Assembly: GCF_022436705.1 (NCBI RefSeq)
Contig: NZ_JAKUHT010000005.1
Location: 310,001-374,000, forward strand
DNA from: Nocardioides sp. CFH 31398
GTDB lineage: Bacteria > Actinomycetota > Actinomycetes > Propionibacteriales > Nocardioidaceae
Length of the DNA: 64,000 bases
Reading direction: 5' to 3'
Shown: positions 7,828 to 16,173 of the stretch, piece after piece
How the letters are laid out: every line of letters begins with the position of its first letter
Numbering within the stretch: position 1 is the stretch's first letter
Program-made: the position numbers and the translations under genes
Notes under the pieces: generated by a model
Databases searched by the model: none
Seen by the model: only the letters and a program-made list of their open reading frames with translations
Told to the model about the DNA's origin: nothing

Positions 7828-10212
7828 ATGACCGACACGTTCCGACACGAGCCGGAGGCACGGGGCGACGACACCACCACGACCGACGGCGACGCCTCGG
7901 GTCTGCGCCGACGCACCTTCATGGGGTGGGTGCTCGCCGGCACGACGCTGACCGTGGCCGCCGACCTGGGTCTCGCGAGGCCCGCCGCCGCGGTGATCCC
8001 GTCCGGACCGCAGGTCGCCGACGTCTACGACCTCGAGGACGCGCAGACCGACTCCGCGCTGCCCACCTCGCAGCTCATCCAGATCACCATCACCGAGCAG
8101 GGCACCGCCGAGTTCGAGCTCCCCCGCACCGAGGTCGGTCAGGGCATCCTGACCTCGACCGCGATGATCATCGCCGAGGAGCTCGACCTCCCGGTCTCGA
8201 AGGTCAAGGTCACGATGGCCAAGGCCCGCCCCGAGCTGCTGTTCAACCAGCTCACCGGTGGCTCCAACACCACGTTCTCCACCTACACCCCGATCCGCGT
8301 CGCGGCCGCGATCGCCCGCCAGCAGCTGCTGGAGGCCGCCGCCATCCTCTTCGGCACGAACGCCGACCGCCTGATCACCGTCGGCGGCGTCGTCCGCGAC
8401 ACGCTCGGCAACGAGGCGACGTACGGCGACCTCGCCGTCGACGCCGCGAAGCAGGTCGTCGAGGCCGTCGAGGTCGTGCTGCGCCCCGAGTCGAAGTTCC
8501 GCACCATCGGCAAGCCGCAGAGCCGCCTCGACGCCCGCGACGCCGTCACCGGCAAGAAGAAGTTCACCGGTGACCTCAAGGTCAAGGACGCGCTGCCCAC
8601 CATGGTGTGCCGTCCTCCGACGCACCGCGGCTCGCCGCAGGCGCTGCAGAACCAGTCGCAGATCGAGCGGATGCCCGGCGTCACCCACGTGGCGCAGATC
8701 CCGACCGGCATCGCGGTGCGGGCCAAGACCTTCGGCCAGTGCATCGACGCGATCCGGAAGATGCAGGTCACCTGGAACCCCGGCTCCGCCGCCGCGGAGA
8801 GCGACGAGACGATCCTCGCGGAGCTGCGGGCCGCCGAGATCCCGCTGGCCGTCCCGGAGGTCGACCTGCCGGGGGTCGTCAAGACCGTCGAGACCGACTG
8901 CGTCTTCGCGTTCAAGTCGAGCGCCGCCCTCGAGCCGTACACGGCCATCGCCGACGTGCGTGAGGACTCGGCGGAGATCTGGGCCGGCCTGAAGGCCCCG
9001 ATCGTCGCCCAGCAGGACGTCGCCCGCGACTGCGGGCTGTCGCCCAGCGCCGTCACGATCAACGTGATCACCGGCGGCGGGTCCTTCGGCCACAAGCTGT
9101 TCGGCGACCACGCCCGCGAGGCCGCCCAGGCCTCCAAGGCGATGGGCGTGCCGGTCAAGCTGATGTGGCACCGTGCCGACGAGCCCCGCCAGGGCCGCCT
9201 GCACCCGATGGCGACGTCCCGGGTGCGCGCCACGGTCGTCGGCGGCGAGGTCGCGGCCTTCGAGCAGCGCCACACCAGCATCCTCATGGACTGGAGCCAC
9301 GGCTTCGGCGACCAGCTCACCTCCGTCGCCGACGAGCTGCCCCCGCAGCTCGGCGGCTACACGATCTCGCAGAGCATCTTCGCGCTCACCCAGCAGCTGC
9401 CCTACAACTTCGGTGTCGTCGACCAGCTCCTCAACGAGACGCTGACCCCGGGCGACGCGGTCGACGAGCGCTTCGCGAGCGGGTCGATGCGCAACATCTA
9501 CTCCCCCGACGTCCGGACGGCGGCCGAGCTGACCGTCGACAAGCTCGCCAAGCTGGCGAAGAAGGACCCGGTCGAGTTCCGCCTGGCGCACCTGAAGGAC
9601 CCGCGGGTCAAGGCGGTCCTGCGGAAGGTGGCGAAGGAGGGCAACTGGGGCCGCCGGATGCCGGCCGGCACGGCGCAGGGCGTGGCCATCCACAAGGAGT
9701 ACAAGGGCTGCACCGCGGTGCTCATCGAGATCGACTGCCGGCCCGCGACGGTGAACCGGAACCTCGGCCCCGAGACCGTGACCGGGCCCCGCGTGACCAA
9801 GGCCGTCATCGCGGTCGACCCCGGCCTGGTGATCAACCCGCGGGGGCTCGAGGCCCAGATGATCGGCGGCTGCATGGACGGCATCGCGCTGACGCTGACG
9901 AGCAGCAACCACCTCAGGGACGGCCGCTTCCTCGAGGCCAGCTGGGACAACTACTTCTACACGCGGCAGTGGAACGTCCCGTTCGAGACCGAGGTCCACA
10001 TCGTCGACTCGGACTCCGACACCCCCGGTGGTGCCGGCGAGGCGGCGACGGGCTCGACGGCCGCGGCGGTGGCCTGCGCCTACGCGAGGGCCACCGGCAC
10101 GAACCCGACGTACTTCCCGATCCAGCACGAGAAGCCGTTGGCGTTCAAGCCGAAGTCGTTCGAACCCTCCGTCCCCCAGTCGCCGACCAACGGTCTCAAC
10201 CGGACCTACTGA
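7828..10212 (+). CDS. Molybdopterin-binding large subunit of a xanthine-oxidase-family hydroxylase (isoquinoline 1-oxidoreductase beta-like)
   Basis: A 794-residue molybdenum subunit expected to hydroxylate a substrate carbon using water and pass electrons to the [2Fe-2S] subunit encoded next. It starts with a twin-arginine signal (R-R-R-T-F-M-G at about residues 27-33, then a hydrophobic segment ending A-R-P-A-A-A), so the complex is exported folded. Family motifs include G-G-G-S-F-G-H-K near residue 415, R-N-I-Y-S-P near 555 and the C-terminal G-G-A-G-E-A-A, which supplies the active-site glutamate. Gene order (large then small) is opposite to the classical iorAB. ATG 7828 was chosen because it precedes the Tat signal directly. 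No Mo-cofactor insertase or cytochrome subunit is in the window. Substrate unknown. Confidence 0.9.
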   Translation: MTDTFRHEPEARGDDTTTTDGDASGLRRRTFMGWVLAGTTLTVAADLGLARPAAAVIPSGPQVADVYDLEDAQTDSALPTSQLIQITITEQGTAEFELPRTEVGQGILTSTAMIIAEELDLPVSKVKVTMAKARPELLFNQLTGGSNTTFSTYTPIRVAAAIARQQLLEAAAILFGTNADRLITVGGVVRDTLGNEATYGDLAVDAAKQVVEAVEVVLRPESKFRTIGKPQSRLDARDAVTGKKKFTGDLKVKDALPTMVCRPPTHRGSPQALQNQSQIERMPGVTHVAQIPTGIAVRAKTFGQCIDAIRKMQVTWNPGSAAAESDETILAELRAAEIPLAVPEVDLPGVVKTVETDCVFAFKSSAALEPYTAIADVREDSAEIWAGLKAPIVAQQDVARDCGLSPSAVTINVITGGGSFGHKLFGDHAREAAQASKAMGVPVKLMWHRADEPRQGRLHPMATSRVRATVVGGEVAAFEQRHTSILMDWSHGFGDQLTSVADELPPQLGGYTISQSIFALTQQLPYNFGVVDQLLNETLTPGDAVDERFASGSMRNIYSPDVRTAAELTVDKLAKLAKKDPVEFRLAHLKDPRVKAVLRKVAKEGNWGRRMPAGTAQGVAIHKEYKGCTAVLIEIDCRPATVNRNLGPETVTGPRVTKAVIAVDPGLVINPRGLEAQMIGGCMDGIALTLTSSNHLRDGRFLEASWDNYFYTRQWNVPFETEVHIVDSDSDTPGGAGEAATGSTAAAVACAYARATGTNPTYFPIQHEKPLAFKPKSFEPSVPQSPTNGLNRTY

Positions 10213-10222
10213 GGAGCCAGAC

Positions 10223-10699
10223 ATGCCGAAGCAGACATTCGTCCTCAACGGGAGGACGACCACGGTGAACGTGGCCGACGACGTCCGCGTCCTGTGGGTC
10301 CTCCGCGACATCCTCGGGGTCACCGGGCCGAAGTACGGCTGCGGGATCAACGTGTGCAAGGCCTGCACCTCGCACATCAACGGCAAGGCGTTCAACCCGT
10401 GCGCCGTGCGGGTCGGCGACCTGAAGCCGAAGGACCGCATCACCACCATCGAGGGCCTCGCGGACACCGCGCCGGGAGACCTGCACCCGATGCAGCAGGC
10501 GTGGCTCGACCTGGACGTCAGCCAGTGCGGCTACTGCCAGCCCGGCCAGATCATGGCCGCGGTGGCGCTGGTGAAGAAGGTGCGGCGCGAGGGCCGGGAG
10601 ATCCAGGAGTCCGACCTCGACGGCATCCGCAACATCTGCCGGTGCGGGACCTACCCGCGCATCCGCGACGCCATCCGGCAGGGTGCCGCCCGGATGTGA
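10223..10699 (+). CDS. [2Fe-2S] small subunit of the molybdenum hydroxylase
   Basis: A 158-residue iron-sulfur subunit that carries electrons from the molybdenum site. Both expected clusters are visible: a plant-ferredoxin type set (Cys40, Cys45, Cys48, Cys60) and the C-terminal set (Cys102, Cys105, Cys139, Cys141, as C-G-Y-C and C-R-C-G). The first motif reads C-K-A-C where most relatives have C-G-A-C, which marks a divergent subfamily. It follows the large subunit by 10 bp with GAGGAG spanning that stop, so the two are co-translated. It has no signal peptide, so it is presumably exported with the large subunit through Tat. A homopolymer block begins 17 bp after the stop. Confidence 0.92.
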   Translation: MPKQTFVLNGRTTTVNVADDVRVLWVLRDILGVTGPKYGCGINVCKACTSHINGKAFNPCAVRVGDLKPKDRITTIEGLADTAPGDLHPMQQAWLDLDVSQCGYCQPGQIMAAVALVKKVRREGREIQESDLDGIRNICRCGTYPRIRDAIRQGAARM

Positions 10700-10715
10700 C
10701 CCATCCCCCTGTCGA

Positions 10716-10788
10716 GGGGGGGGGGGGGGGGGGGGGCCCGCGCCCCCCCCGGCGGGGGGGGGGGGGGGGGGGGCGCCCCCCCCCCCCC
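10716..10788. repeat. Poly-G/poly-C homopolymer block between convergent genes
   Basis: In order: 21 Gs (10716-10736), a short CCCGCG, 8 Cs, GGC, 20 Gs (10754-10773), CG and 13 Cs (10776-10788). Nothing similar occurs elsewhere in the window. It sits where a bidirectional terminator is expected, between the stops at 10699 and 10820. It may be a misread, very stable hairpin rather than real sequence. Confidence 0.9.
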
Positions 10789-10819
10789 GTCGCACGTCCG
10801 GGGGAGGCCCGGGCCCGGC

Positions 10820-11623
10820 TCAGGCGTGCGCGAGCCTCTTGTTCACCAGACGGGTCAGCCACGCCGGCGAGAAGCGGGAGCCGAGGGACAGCACCTTCGT
10901 CTGGGTGCCGACCGGGAAGTGCACCTGGTGCAGCGCCTCGCTGTGCCGCGGCGGCTCGACGGCCAGCAGGACGGCGTCCGCGATGTCCTGGGCGGTGAGG
11001 CGGATCCCGAGCGAGCCGGTGGTGCCCGTCGACCAGCCCTGCGTCATCGCCGTCTGCACGAACAGCGGCCACAGGGCGCGCACGCGGATGCCCTGCGGGC
11101 CCCACTCCAGGTCGAGCGCCTCGGTGACGCCGCGGACGTAGAACTTGGTCGCCGAGTAGTTGGCGAGCTCGGGCTGGCCGTAGATGGCGGACGCCGACGC
11201 CATGTTCACCACGACGGCGTCGCCCTGCTCGGACGCCGTGCGGCGCAGGTGCGGGTAGCCCGCGTGCAGGCCGTGCATGACGCCCTTGACGTTGATGTCG
11301 ACCTCGCGGCCGTGCGCCTCGGCGTCGCGGTCGGTGAAGGCCCCGGCGAGCAGGATGCCCGCGTTGTTGACCAGCGCGTCGAGGCGGCCGGTGTGCTCCA
11401 CGAGCTCGGCCAGCCGGGCCTCGAACTCCCCCGCGTCGGTGACGTCGAGGCGACCGGTGCGGACCTCGCCCGGCAGGGTCGCGGCCTCCTCGGCGAGGTC
11501 GGCGAGGCCGGCCTCGTCGACGTCGTACGCGCCGACGGTCCAGCCGCGCGTCGCGAACGTCAGCGCCGTCGCTCGTCCGATGCCTGCCGCCGCGCCGGTC
11601 ACGGCCACCACCCGGGTACTCAT
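10820..11623 (-). CDS. Short-chain dehydrogenase/reductase (classical SDR)
   Basis: A 267-residue NAD(P)-dependent oxidoreductase of unknown substrate. The cofactor loop T-G-A-A-A-G-I-G is near residue 9, D-V-T near 63, N-N-A-G near 87, the catalytic serine lies in V-N-M-A-S-A-S and Y-S-A-T-K carries the catalytic Tyr and Lys. The long C-terminal part with basic residues is typical of actinobacterial SDRs that act on lipid or steroid-like substrates, but that is only a guess. ATG 11623 is preferred because AGGA sits at a workable distance; ATG 11632 adds three residues but has AGGA directly against it. The stop lies just beyond the poly-G block. Confidence 0.9.
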   Translation of the reverse strand: MSTRVVAVTGAAAGIGRATALTFATRGWTVGAYDVDEAGLADLAEEAATLPGEVRTGRLDVTDAGEFEARLAELVEHTGRLDALVNNAGILLAGAFTDRDAEAHGREVDINVKGVMHGLHAGYPHLRRTASEQGDAVVVNMASASAIYGQPELANYSATKFYVRGVTEALDLEWGPQGIRVRALWPLFVQTAMTQGWSTGTTGSLGIRLTAQDIADAVLLAVEPPRHSEALHQVHFPVGTQTKVLSLGSRFSPAWLTRLVNKRLAHA

Positions 11624-11685
11624 GGCCGCCATTCCTACCAGCCGGTAACCCGGACCGCCCACGGACTGGGACGGACGTCACCTGC

Positions 11686-12435
11686 TCACGGCGCGCTGGC
11701 GCCACCGGTCACGGGCAGGACGGTCCCGGTGACGAACCGCGCCTCGGCCGAGGCCAGCCACACCACCGCGGCCGCCACCTCCTCCGGGGTGCCCTGGCGG
11801 CCCAGGGGCACGGTGGCGGCGTACGCCGCGAGGTCGTCGGGGTCCGCGCCGGCGTGCCGCTCGACGGGCACCCAGCCGGGGGCGACCGTGTTGACGGTGA
11901 TGCCGTGCGGGCCCAGGTCGCGGGCGGTGACGCGGGCCAGCGCGTGCTGCGCGCCCTTCGCCGCGACGTAGGCCGCGGCGCCCGCGGGCGCCGTCCACGC
12001 CACCTCCGAGCCGACGTGCACGATCCGTCCCTCGCCGCGCTCGGCCATCGGGCCGACGACGGCCCCCTGGAGCAGCACGGGGCTGCGGACGAAGAAGTCG
12101 AGCATCGGCTCCACCTGCTCGAGCGTGAGCCCCAGCGTCGGTGTCGGCGGCTGCGGCCCGGTGGCGTTGACGACGAGCACGCCGACGCTCCCGAGCGCCG
12201 CGACCGTCGCGGTGACGACGTCCGCGACCCCGTCGGGGGTGGTGACATCGCCGCCGACGGCCTCCGCGGTGCCGCCGGCGTCCCGGATCGCGGCGACCAC
12301 GCGCTCGGCCGCCCCGCGGCCCTCGCGGTAGCCCACGGCCACCGGCTGCCCGGTCGCGGCGAGGCCGCGCGCGATCGCCGCGCCGAGGCCGCGCGAGGCC
12401 CCGGTGACGAGCGCGCAGCCGGCCACGGCAGTCAT
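11686..12435 (-). CDS. Short-chain dehydrogenase/reductase, FabG-like
   Basis: A 249-residue SDR with the general layout of 3-oxoacyl-ACP reductases. It has T-G-A-S-R-G-L-G near residue 11, a serine in H-V-G-S, Y-V-A-A-K as catalytic Tyr/Lys, and the C-terminal V-T-G-T-V-L-P-V-T-G-G-A motif typical of FabG-type tetramers. The usual N-N-A-G is replaced by V-N-A-T-G, so the helix-4 asparagine is shifted or missing. It is adjacent to but distinct from the preceding SDR, with 62 bp between them. Reaction and substrate are unknown, and an acyl or polyketide-type ketone is only one possibility. Confidence 0.88.
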   Translation of the reverse strand: MTAVAGCALVTGASRGLGAAIARGLAATGQPVAVGYREGRGAAERVVAAIRDAGGTAEAVGGDVTTPDGVADVVTATVAALGSVGVLVVNATGPQPPTPTLGLTLEQVEPMLDFFVRSPVLLQGAVVGPMAERGEGRIVHVGSEVAWTAPAGAAAYVAAKGAQHALARVTARDLGPHGITVNTVAPGWVPVERHAGADPDDLAAYAATVPLGRQGTPEEVAAAVVWLASAEARFVTGTVLPVTGGASAP

Positions 12436-12457
12436 CGGTGCGCCCCCACGCCTGCCC

Positions 12458-12859
12458 TCACGCGCCGGGCTGGTGCCGGACGGCGGGCTCGGCGACCACG
12501 GGCAGGCGCGGGACCCCGCCGAGCGCCTTGCGGTAGCGCACGTGCAGGCCGTGGGTCTCCAGCGCCGACCAGAGCGCGGAGTGGGCCGCCCACGGCAGCG
12601 GCTCGTCGCCGGTGCGCCAGCCCTCGCCGAACGCGACCCAGACCGGCGTCCAGGCAGCGGCGTCGTCCCAGGCGCCGCGGCGGGCCTCCACCATCCGGCG
12701 GCGCATCTGGAACGCGGCGCGCGGGCCGTCGGTGTGCACCGGGGCGGAGGCCACCGGCCAGACCCACAGGTCGAGCGAGGCCAGGTGCGCGGACACGTCG
12801 GCCAGCACGGCCGGGTCCACCAGCACCGTGGCGACGTTCTCGTGTGGTCTGCGCCTCAC
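12458..12859 (-). CDS. Conserved hypothetical protein
   Basis: A 133-residue soluble protein, Trp- and Arg-rich, with no membrane segment or signal peptide and no motif I recognise. GTG 12859 is preferred because TAGCGT at 12867-12872 lies 7 nt upstream; the GTG at 12868 overlaps that -10 box. It ends 22 bp before the FabG-like SDR start, so the two are probably one transcript. It is divergent from the diacylglycerol-kinase-like gene at 12932. Confidence 0.7.
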   Translation of the reverse strand: MRRRPHENVATVLVDPAVLADVSAHLASLDLWVWPVASAPVHTDGPRAAFQMRRRMVEARRGAWDDAAAWTPVWVAFGEGWRTGDEPLPWAAHSALWSALETHGLHVRYRKALGGVPRLPVVAEPAVRHQPGA

Positions 12860-12866
12860 CCCGGGC

Positions 12867-12872
12867 ACGCTA
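12867..12872 (-). promoter_or_regulatory. -10 box of leaderless promoter
   Basis: TAGCGT on the minus strand, 7 nt from GTG 12859, in the gap between two divergent genes. Confidence 0.5.
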
Positions 12873-12931
12873 CGCCTTCTCCCGCCGTCTCCTTCAGGTG
12901 GTGTTCAGGGCCGGTCCGTACCGTCCGGAGG

Positions 12932-13906
12932 GTGCAGCCGTCCCGCCCCCTCGCCCCCCGGAAATCCCGCGCCGTCCTCGTCGTGAACGGCGCCTCCCGC
13001 CGCGGCGCCGCCGCTGCCGCGACGGCCGAGCGGCTGATGCGGGCCCAGGGCTGGCGCGACCTCGAGGTGCGGCGCCTCGAGGGCGGGGCCGACCTGCCCG
13101 CGACCCTCGGGGCCGCGGTCGCCACCGCGCCCGACCTGCTGGTGGTCGGGGGCGGCGACGGGTCGCTGAGCTGCGGTGCCGGGGCCGTCGCGGGCACCGA
13201 GGTCGTCCTCGGCGTGCTGCCGCTCGGGACGGCCAACGACTTCGCCCGCACGCTGCAGGTCCCCCACGACCTCCCGAGCGCCGTCGCGACCCTGACCGAG
13301 GGTCACGTCGTCGACATCGACCTCGGCCGAGTGGGGCTCGTGCCGTACCTCAACGTCGCGTCGATCGGCCTGTCCGTCGGCGTCACCGAGAAGCTCAGCC
13401 CGCGCCTGAAGAAGCGCCTCGGCCCGCTGGCCTACCCGGTCGCGACCCTGGCGGCGTACCGCGCGCACGAGCCGTTCTCGGCCCGCCTCGAGTTCCCGGA
13501 CGGCGACCACGAGACGCTCGAGCTGCACGACCTGCTCCAGGTCGCGGTCGGCAACGGACGCCACTACGGCGGCGGCAACGCGGTCTCCCCCACCGCCTCG
13601 CTCGACGACCACCTGCTCGACGTGTACGCGATCGTCCGCGGCCGGCTGCGCGACCACGTGTCGATCGCGCGGCTGCTCAAGGACGGCTCGTTCGTCGAGC
13701 ACGAGCGGGTCCACCACGTCGCCACCCGACGGCTGCGCGTCGTCACCGAGCCCGACCTCGGGGTCAACCTCGACGGGGAGATCGCGGCCCGCACGCCGGC
13801 CGACTTCACGGTCGAGCGCAACGCCGTCCACGTCGTCGTCCCGGTGCACTCCGCGGCCGCCGTCCTCGACGGACCCGGACCGTCCGCCACCGGGACGCAC
13901 TCCTAG
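12932..13906 (+). CDS. Diacylglycerol kinase / lipid kinase-like protein (YegS/DgkB family)
   Basis: A 324-residue ATP-dependent lipid kinase-like enzyme expected to phosphorylate diacylglycerol or a related lipid at the inner face of the membrane. It shows the DAGK catalytic signature: V-V-G-G-G-D-G-S-L near residue 72, then L-P-L-G-T-A-N-D-F-A-R-T near 99-110, followed by Y-L-N-V-A-S-I-G-L-S and a beta-rich C-terminal domain (V-G-N-G-R-H-Y-G-G-G, V-N-L-D-G-E). GTG 12932 is the only in-frame start just before the conserved region; TACCGT at 12919-12924 is 7 nt away, suggesting leaderless expression, although GGAGG also abuts it. Its TAG stop is reused as the -10 box of the next gene. Confidence 0.88.
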   Translation: MQPSRPLAPRKSRAVLVVNGASRRGAAAAATAERLMRAQGWRDLEVRRLEGGADLPATLGAAVATAPDLLVVGGGDGSLSCGAGAVAGTEVVLGVLPLGTANDFARTLQVPHDLPSAVATLTEGHVVDIDLGRVGLVPYLNVASIGLSVGVTEKLSPRLKKRLGPLAYPVATLAAYRAHEPFSARLEFPDGDHETLELHDLLQVAVGNGRHYGGGNAVSPTASLDDHLLDVYAIVRGRLRDHVSIARLLKDGSFVEHERVHHVATRRLRVVTEPDLGVNLDGEIAARTPADFTVERNAVHVVVPVHSAAAVLDGPGPSATGTHS

Positions 13907-13909
13907 ATT
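13904..13909 (+). promoter_or_regulatory. -10 box of leaderless promoter, sharing the upstream stop codon
   Basis: TAGATT lies 7 nt before GTG 13917. Its first three bases are the stop codon of the lipid-kinase gene. Confidence 0.55.
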
Positions 13910-13916
13910 CGGAGGG

Positions 13917-15191
13917 GTGAGCCCCCTCCCCCGCTTCACCGAGGTCGCCCGGCGCCGTCCGGTGGCGCTCGTGCAGCCGGGGACGTCGATCGGGCCCGGC
14001 GGTCCGGTCGCGCCGTACGTCGCCGCGCAGGGCCCCTCCCCGGCGCTCCGCTCGGCGACGGTGACGCTGCGGGCCGCCCTCGTCGGACGGCGGGTCGGGC
14101 TCGAGGTCGTCCGCGACGGCCGCACCCGCCGTCTGCTGAGCGCCCGCCACGGCTGGGTGCGCGACGTCGACGAGCTCGCCGTCACCGTGACCGGCCCGGT
14201 CGCGACGGCCTGGTCGCGGTCCGGCGGCGCCTGGACCGCCCGCGCCCGCACCGCCCTCGGTCTCGGCGGCTGGTGGCGCGGCCTGCGCCCGGACGACGGC
14301 GTCACCGCCAGCGGCACGTTCGGCCAGCTCGGGCTGCGCGACCTGCGGCTGGTCACCCACGCCGACGGGACGCCGTACGAGGCGGGCCGGGCCGTGCTCC
14401 TCACCGCCACCAGCGCCGGGCCCGGCGGGTTCCGCACCGGTCACACCTCCGTGTGGGCGCTCGACCGGGACTCGCTCGACCTGGCCCACCGCGCCGACCT
14501 CTTCTTCCGCCGCGACGACGTCGTCCCCGCGGGACAGGGCGGCGGCGTCCACGGCGACCACGCCGGGCACCTCGTCCGCGACGGCGGCGCCTGGCTGGTC
14601 GCGACCAGCACCTGGGGCACGTTCGACGAGGTGCGCCGACCCCGGGTCGGGGTCCGCCTCGGGACCAGCTTCGCCGACCTCACTCGCGGGCAGCACGTCC
14701 TCGACACCCGCCCGCTCGCGCTGCCCGTCGACGGCCTCGGCTCGGTCGGCACCTGGGACCCCCAGCTCGTCCACGACGGCCGGCGCTGGCTCGTGGCGTT
14801 CGTGTCGGCGCGGAGGTTCTTCTCCTTCCACCCCGCCCTCGCCGCCGGGGAGGACCTCGACGACCTGACGCTCCTCGGCGCCGCCACCGACCGCAGCTCC
14901 TGCGAGGGGCCCGTCCTGGTGCAGCTCGACGACGGGTGGCGGCTGCTCGCCTCCGACAGCCGCGACGAGGTCCCCGCCCGTCGCGCCGGCTACCCCTGCT
15001 TCGACCTCGCGATGGCCGAGGTCGGGCGTCTCGACGCGACGTACCCGACGAACGTGCCGTGGCCGATGGTCGTCCCCGACGGCGACGGGTGGCTGATGGT
15101 CGGCTTCGACGGCACGCCGTACGGCGGCGGGCTGGCCGGCTACGGCACCCACGGCGAGGTGGTGCTGCAACGCGGCCCCGAACCCGTCTAG
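13917..15191 (+). CDS. Predicted five-bladed beta-propeller protein, glycoside-hydrolase-like
   Basis: A 424-residue protein without a signal peptide. Repeated motifs such as G-T-W-D-P-Q-L-V-H-D-G-R-R-W, D-H-A-G-H-L-V-R-D-G-G-A-W and W-P-M-V-V-P-D-G-D-G-W suggest the blades of a five-bladed propeller of the GH32/GH43/GH68-like superfamily (Asp followed by a Trp-rich strand in each blade). I cannot point with confidence to the full catalytic acid triad, so enzyme activity is unproven. Its start follows the TAG-sharing -10 box at 13904. It converges with the LppX-like lipoprotein gene, and their stops overlap in one CTAG. Confidence 0.72.
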   Translation: MSPLPRFTEVARRRPVALVQPGTSIGPGGPVAPYVAAQGPSPALRSATVTLRAALVGRRVGLEVVRDGRTRRLLSARHGWVRDVDELAVTVTGPVATAWSRSGGAWTARARTALGLGGWWRGLRPDDGVTASGTFGQLGLRDLRLVTHADGTPYEAGRAVLLTATSAGPGGFRTGHTSVWALDRDSLDLAHRADLFFRRDDVVPAGQGGGVHGDHAGHLVRDGGAWLVATSTWGTFDEVRRPRVGVRLGTSFADLTRGQHVLDTRPLALPVDGLGSVGTWDPQLVHDGRRWLVAFVSARRFFSFHPALAAGEDLDDLTLLGAATDRSSCEGPVLVQLDDGWRLLASDSRDEVPARRAGYPCFDLAMAEVGRLDATYPTNVPWPMVVPDGDGWLMVGFDGTPYGGGLAGYGTHGEVVLQRGPEPV

Positions 15192-16093
15192 GAGACCAGC
15201 TCCTTGAACTGCTCGGTGGCCTCCGGGCCGCTCAGGGTGTCCGTGGGGTCCGGGGCGAGCGGGGTCGCGACGGGCTCGCCGATGTCGGTGAGGGTGACGT
15301 CGTACCCGCCGCTCACGCCGGGCGCCGAGACGACCTCCAGCCTGTAGGAGCGCACCACGTCGTCCGGGCCGACCGCGACCTCGAGGGCCAGGTCCGCCCG
15401 CCGCGCCGGGCCCGTCAGCGACAGCGCCTCGGTGAACGCGTCGGCGTCCTCGCCCGCGGCGTCCACGGCGGCGGCGTACGGGACCGTGAGGGTGAAGACC
15501 CGGCACTCCACCCCGTCGTACGTCGTGGGCTCGCCCTCCACGACGGCCGCCGGGTCGTCGTCCGCCGCCCGCAGGGGCAGCATCGAGCCGAGCAGCGGGA
15601 CCGTGCCGAACATGCCGGACGCCGCCAGGTCGTCCACGTCACCCTGCAGCCACGTCGCGCCGTCCTCGAACGGCGAGCCGTCGGGGCCCTCGTTCTTGAT
15701 CCACGCCCGTGAGCCGTCGGCCACCACGCCGATCTCCGTCGTGCCGTCGACGTCGCGGTCGAGGTCGAACAGGCCGGCCTCGTGGTCGACCGACCCCTCG
15801 GTCACCGTGCTGTAGGTGGTGTCCCCGACGTCGAGGTCGGCCCTCGACTCGAGCGTGAGCCTGGTCAGCGCCAGCGTCGTGCCCGCCGCGTCGGAGACGA
15901 CCTGCGCGGGGTCGCGGTCGGCTGCCGGCTCCTCGGCCCCCTCGGCCGCCTCCGCTGCCTGCGCCTCCCCGCCGGCCGACGTGGTGCCCGACGTCCCGGC
16001 GCTCCCGCCGACCAGTCCGCAGCCGCCGAGCAGCAGCACGGCGACGACGGCACCACCGACGGCACCACCGAGGCTGGGCAGGGACCTGGACAC
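15188..16093 (-). CDS. LppX/LprG-like lipoprotein
   Basis: A 301-residue exported lipoprotein: GTG start at 16093, hydrophobic core, lipobox L-L-G-G-C at about residue 25, then a Ser/Gly/Ala/Glu-rich flexible linker to about residue 65. The mature domain resembles the LppX_LprAFG family, a half-barrel with a hydrophobic pocket that carries acylated lipids to the outer envelope in mycobacteria. Supporting features are the V-S-D-A-A-G-T-T-L-A-L-T start, the long beta-strand pattern and D-G-S-R-A-W-I-K-N. The family assignment is moderate because this clade is diverse. CAGAAT lies 7 nt before the start (leaderless pattern). It is divergent from the Fpg-like gene. Confidence 0.78.
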   Translation of the reverse strand: MSRSLPSLGGAVGGAVVAVLLLGGCGLVGGSAGTSGTTSAGGEAQAAEAAEGAEEPAADRDPAQVVSDAAGTTLALTRLTLESRADLDVGDTTYSTVTEGSVDHEAGLFDLDRDVDGTTEIGVVADGSRAWIKNEGPDGSPFEDGATWLQGDVDDLAASGMFGTVPLLGSMLPLRAADDDPAAVVEGEPTTYDGVECRVFTLTVPYAAAVDAAGEDADAFTEALSLTGPARRADLALEVAVGPDDVVRSYRLEVVSAPGVSGGYDVTLTDIGEPVATPLAPDPTDTLSGPEATEQFKELVS

Positions 16094-16161
16094 GAGCCCG
16101 ATTCTGGTCGATCACCGCCGATCCGGTGGCCGAATCGGCAGGCTCGCTTCGGTCGCCCGGG

Positions 16162-16167
16162 CAGGAT
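16162..16167 (+). promoter_or_regulatory. -10 box of leaderless promoter for the Fpg-like gene
   Basis: CAGGAT lies 6 nt before GTG 16174. That start is independently fixed by the need for Pro at position 2 of the enzyme. Confidence 0.6.
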
Positions 16168-16173
16168 GAGGGC

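Noticed and set aside
5613..8573. Long open frame of 986 codons on the plus strand across 5613-8573 and similar very long frames (for example 7726-10467 on the minus strand)
   Set aside because: They lie over clearly conserved genes in other frames, are Arg/Gly/Ala/Pro-rich without domains, and are expected in 73% GC DNA where stop codons are rare.
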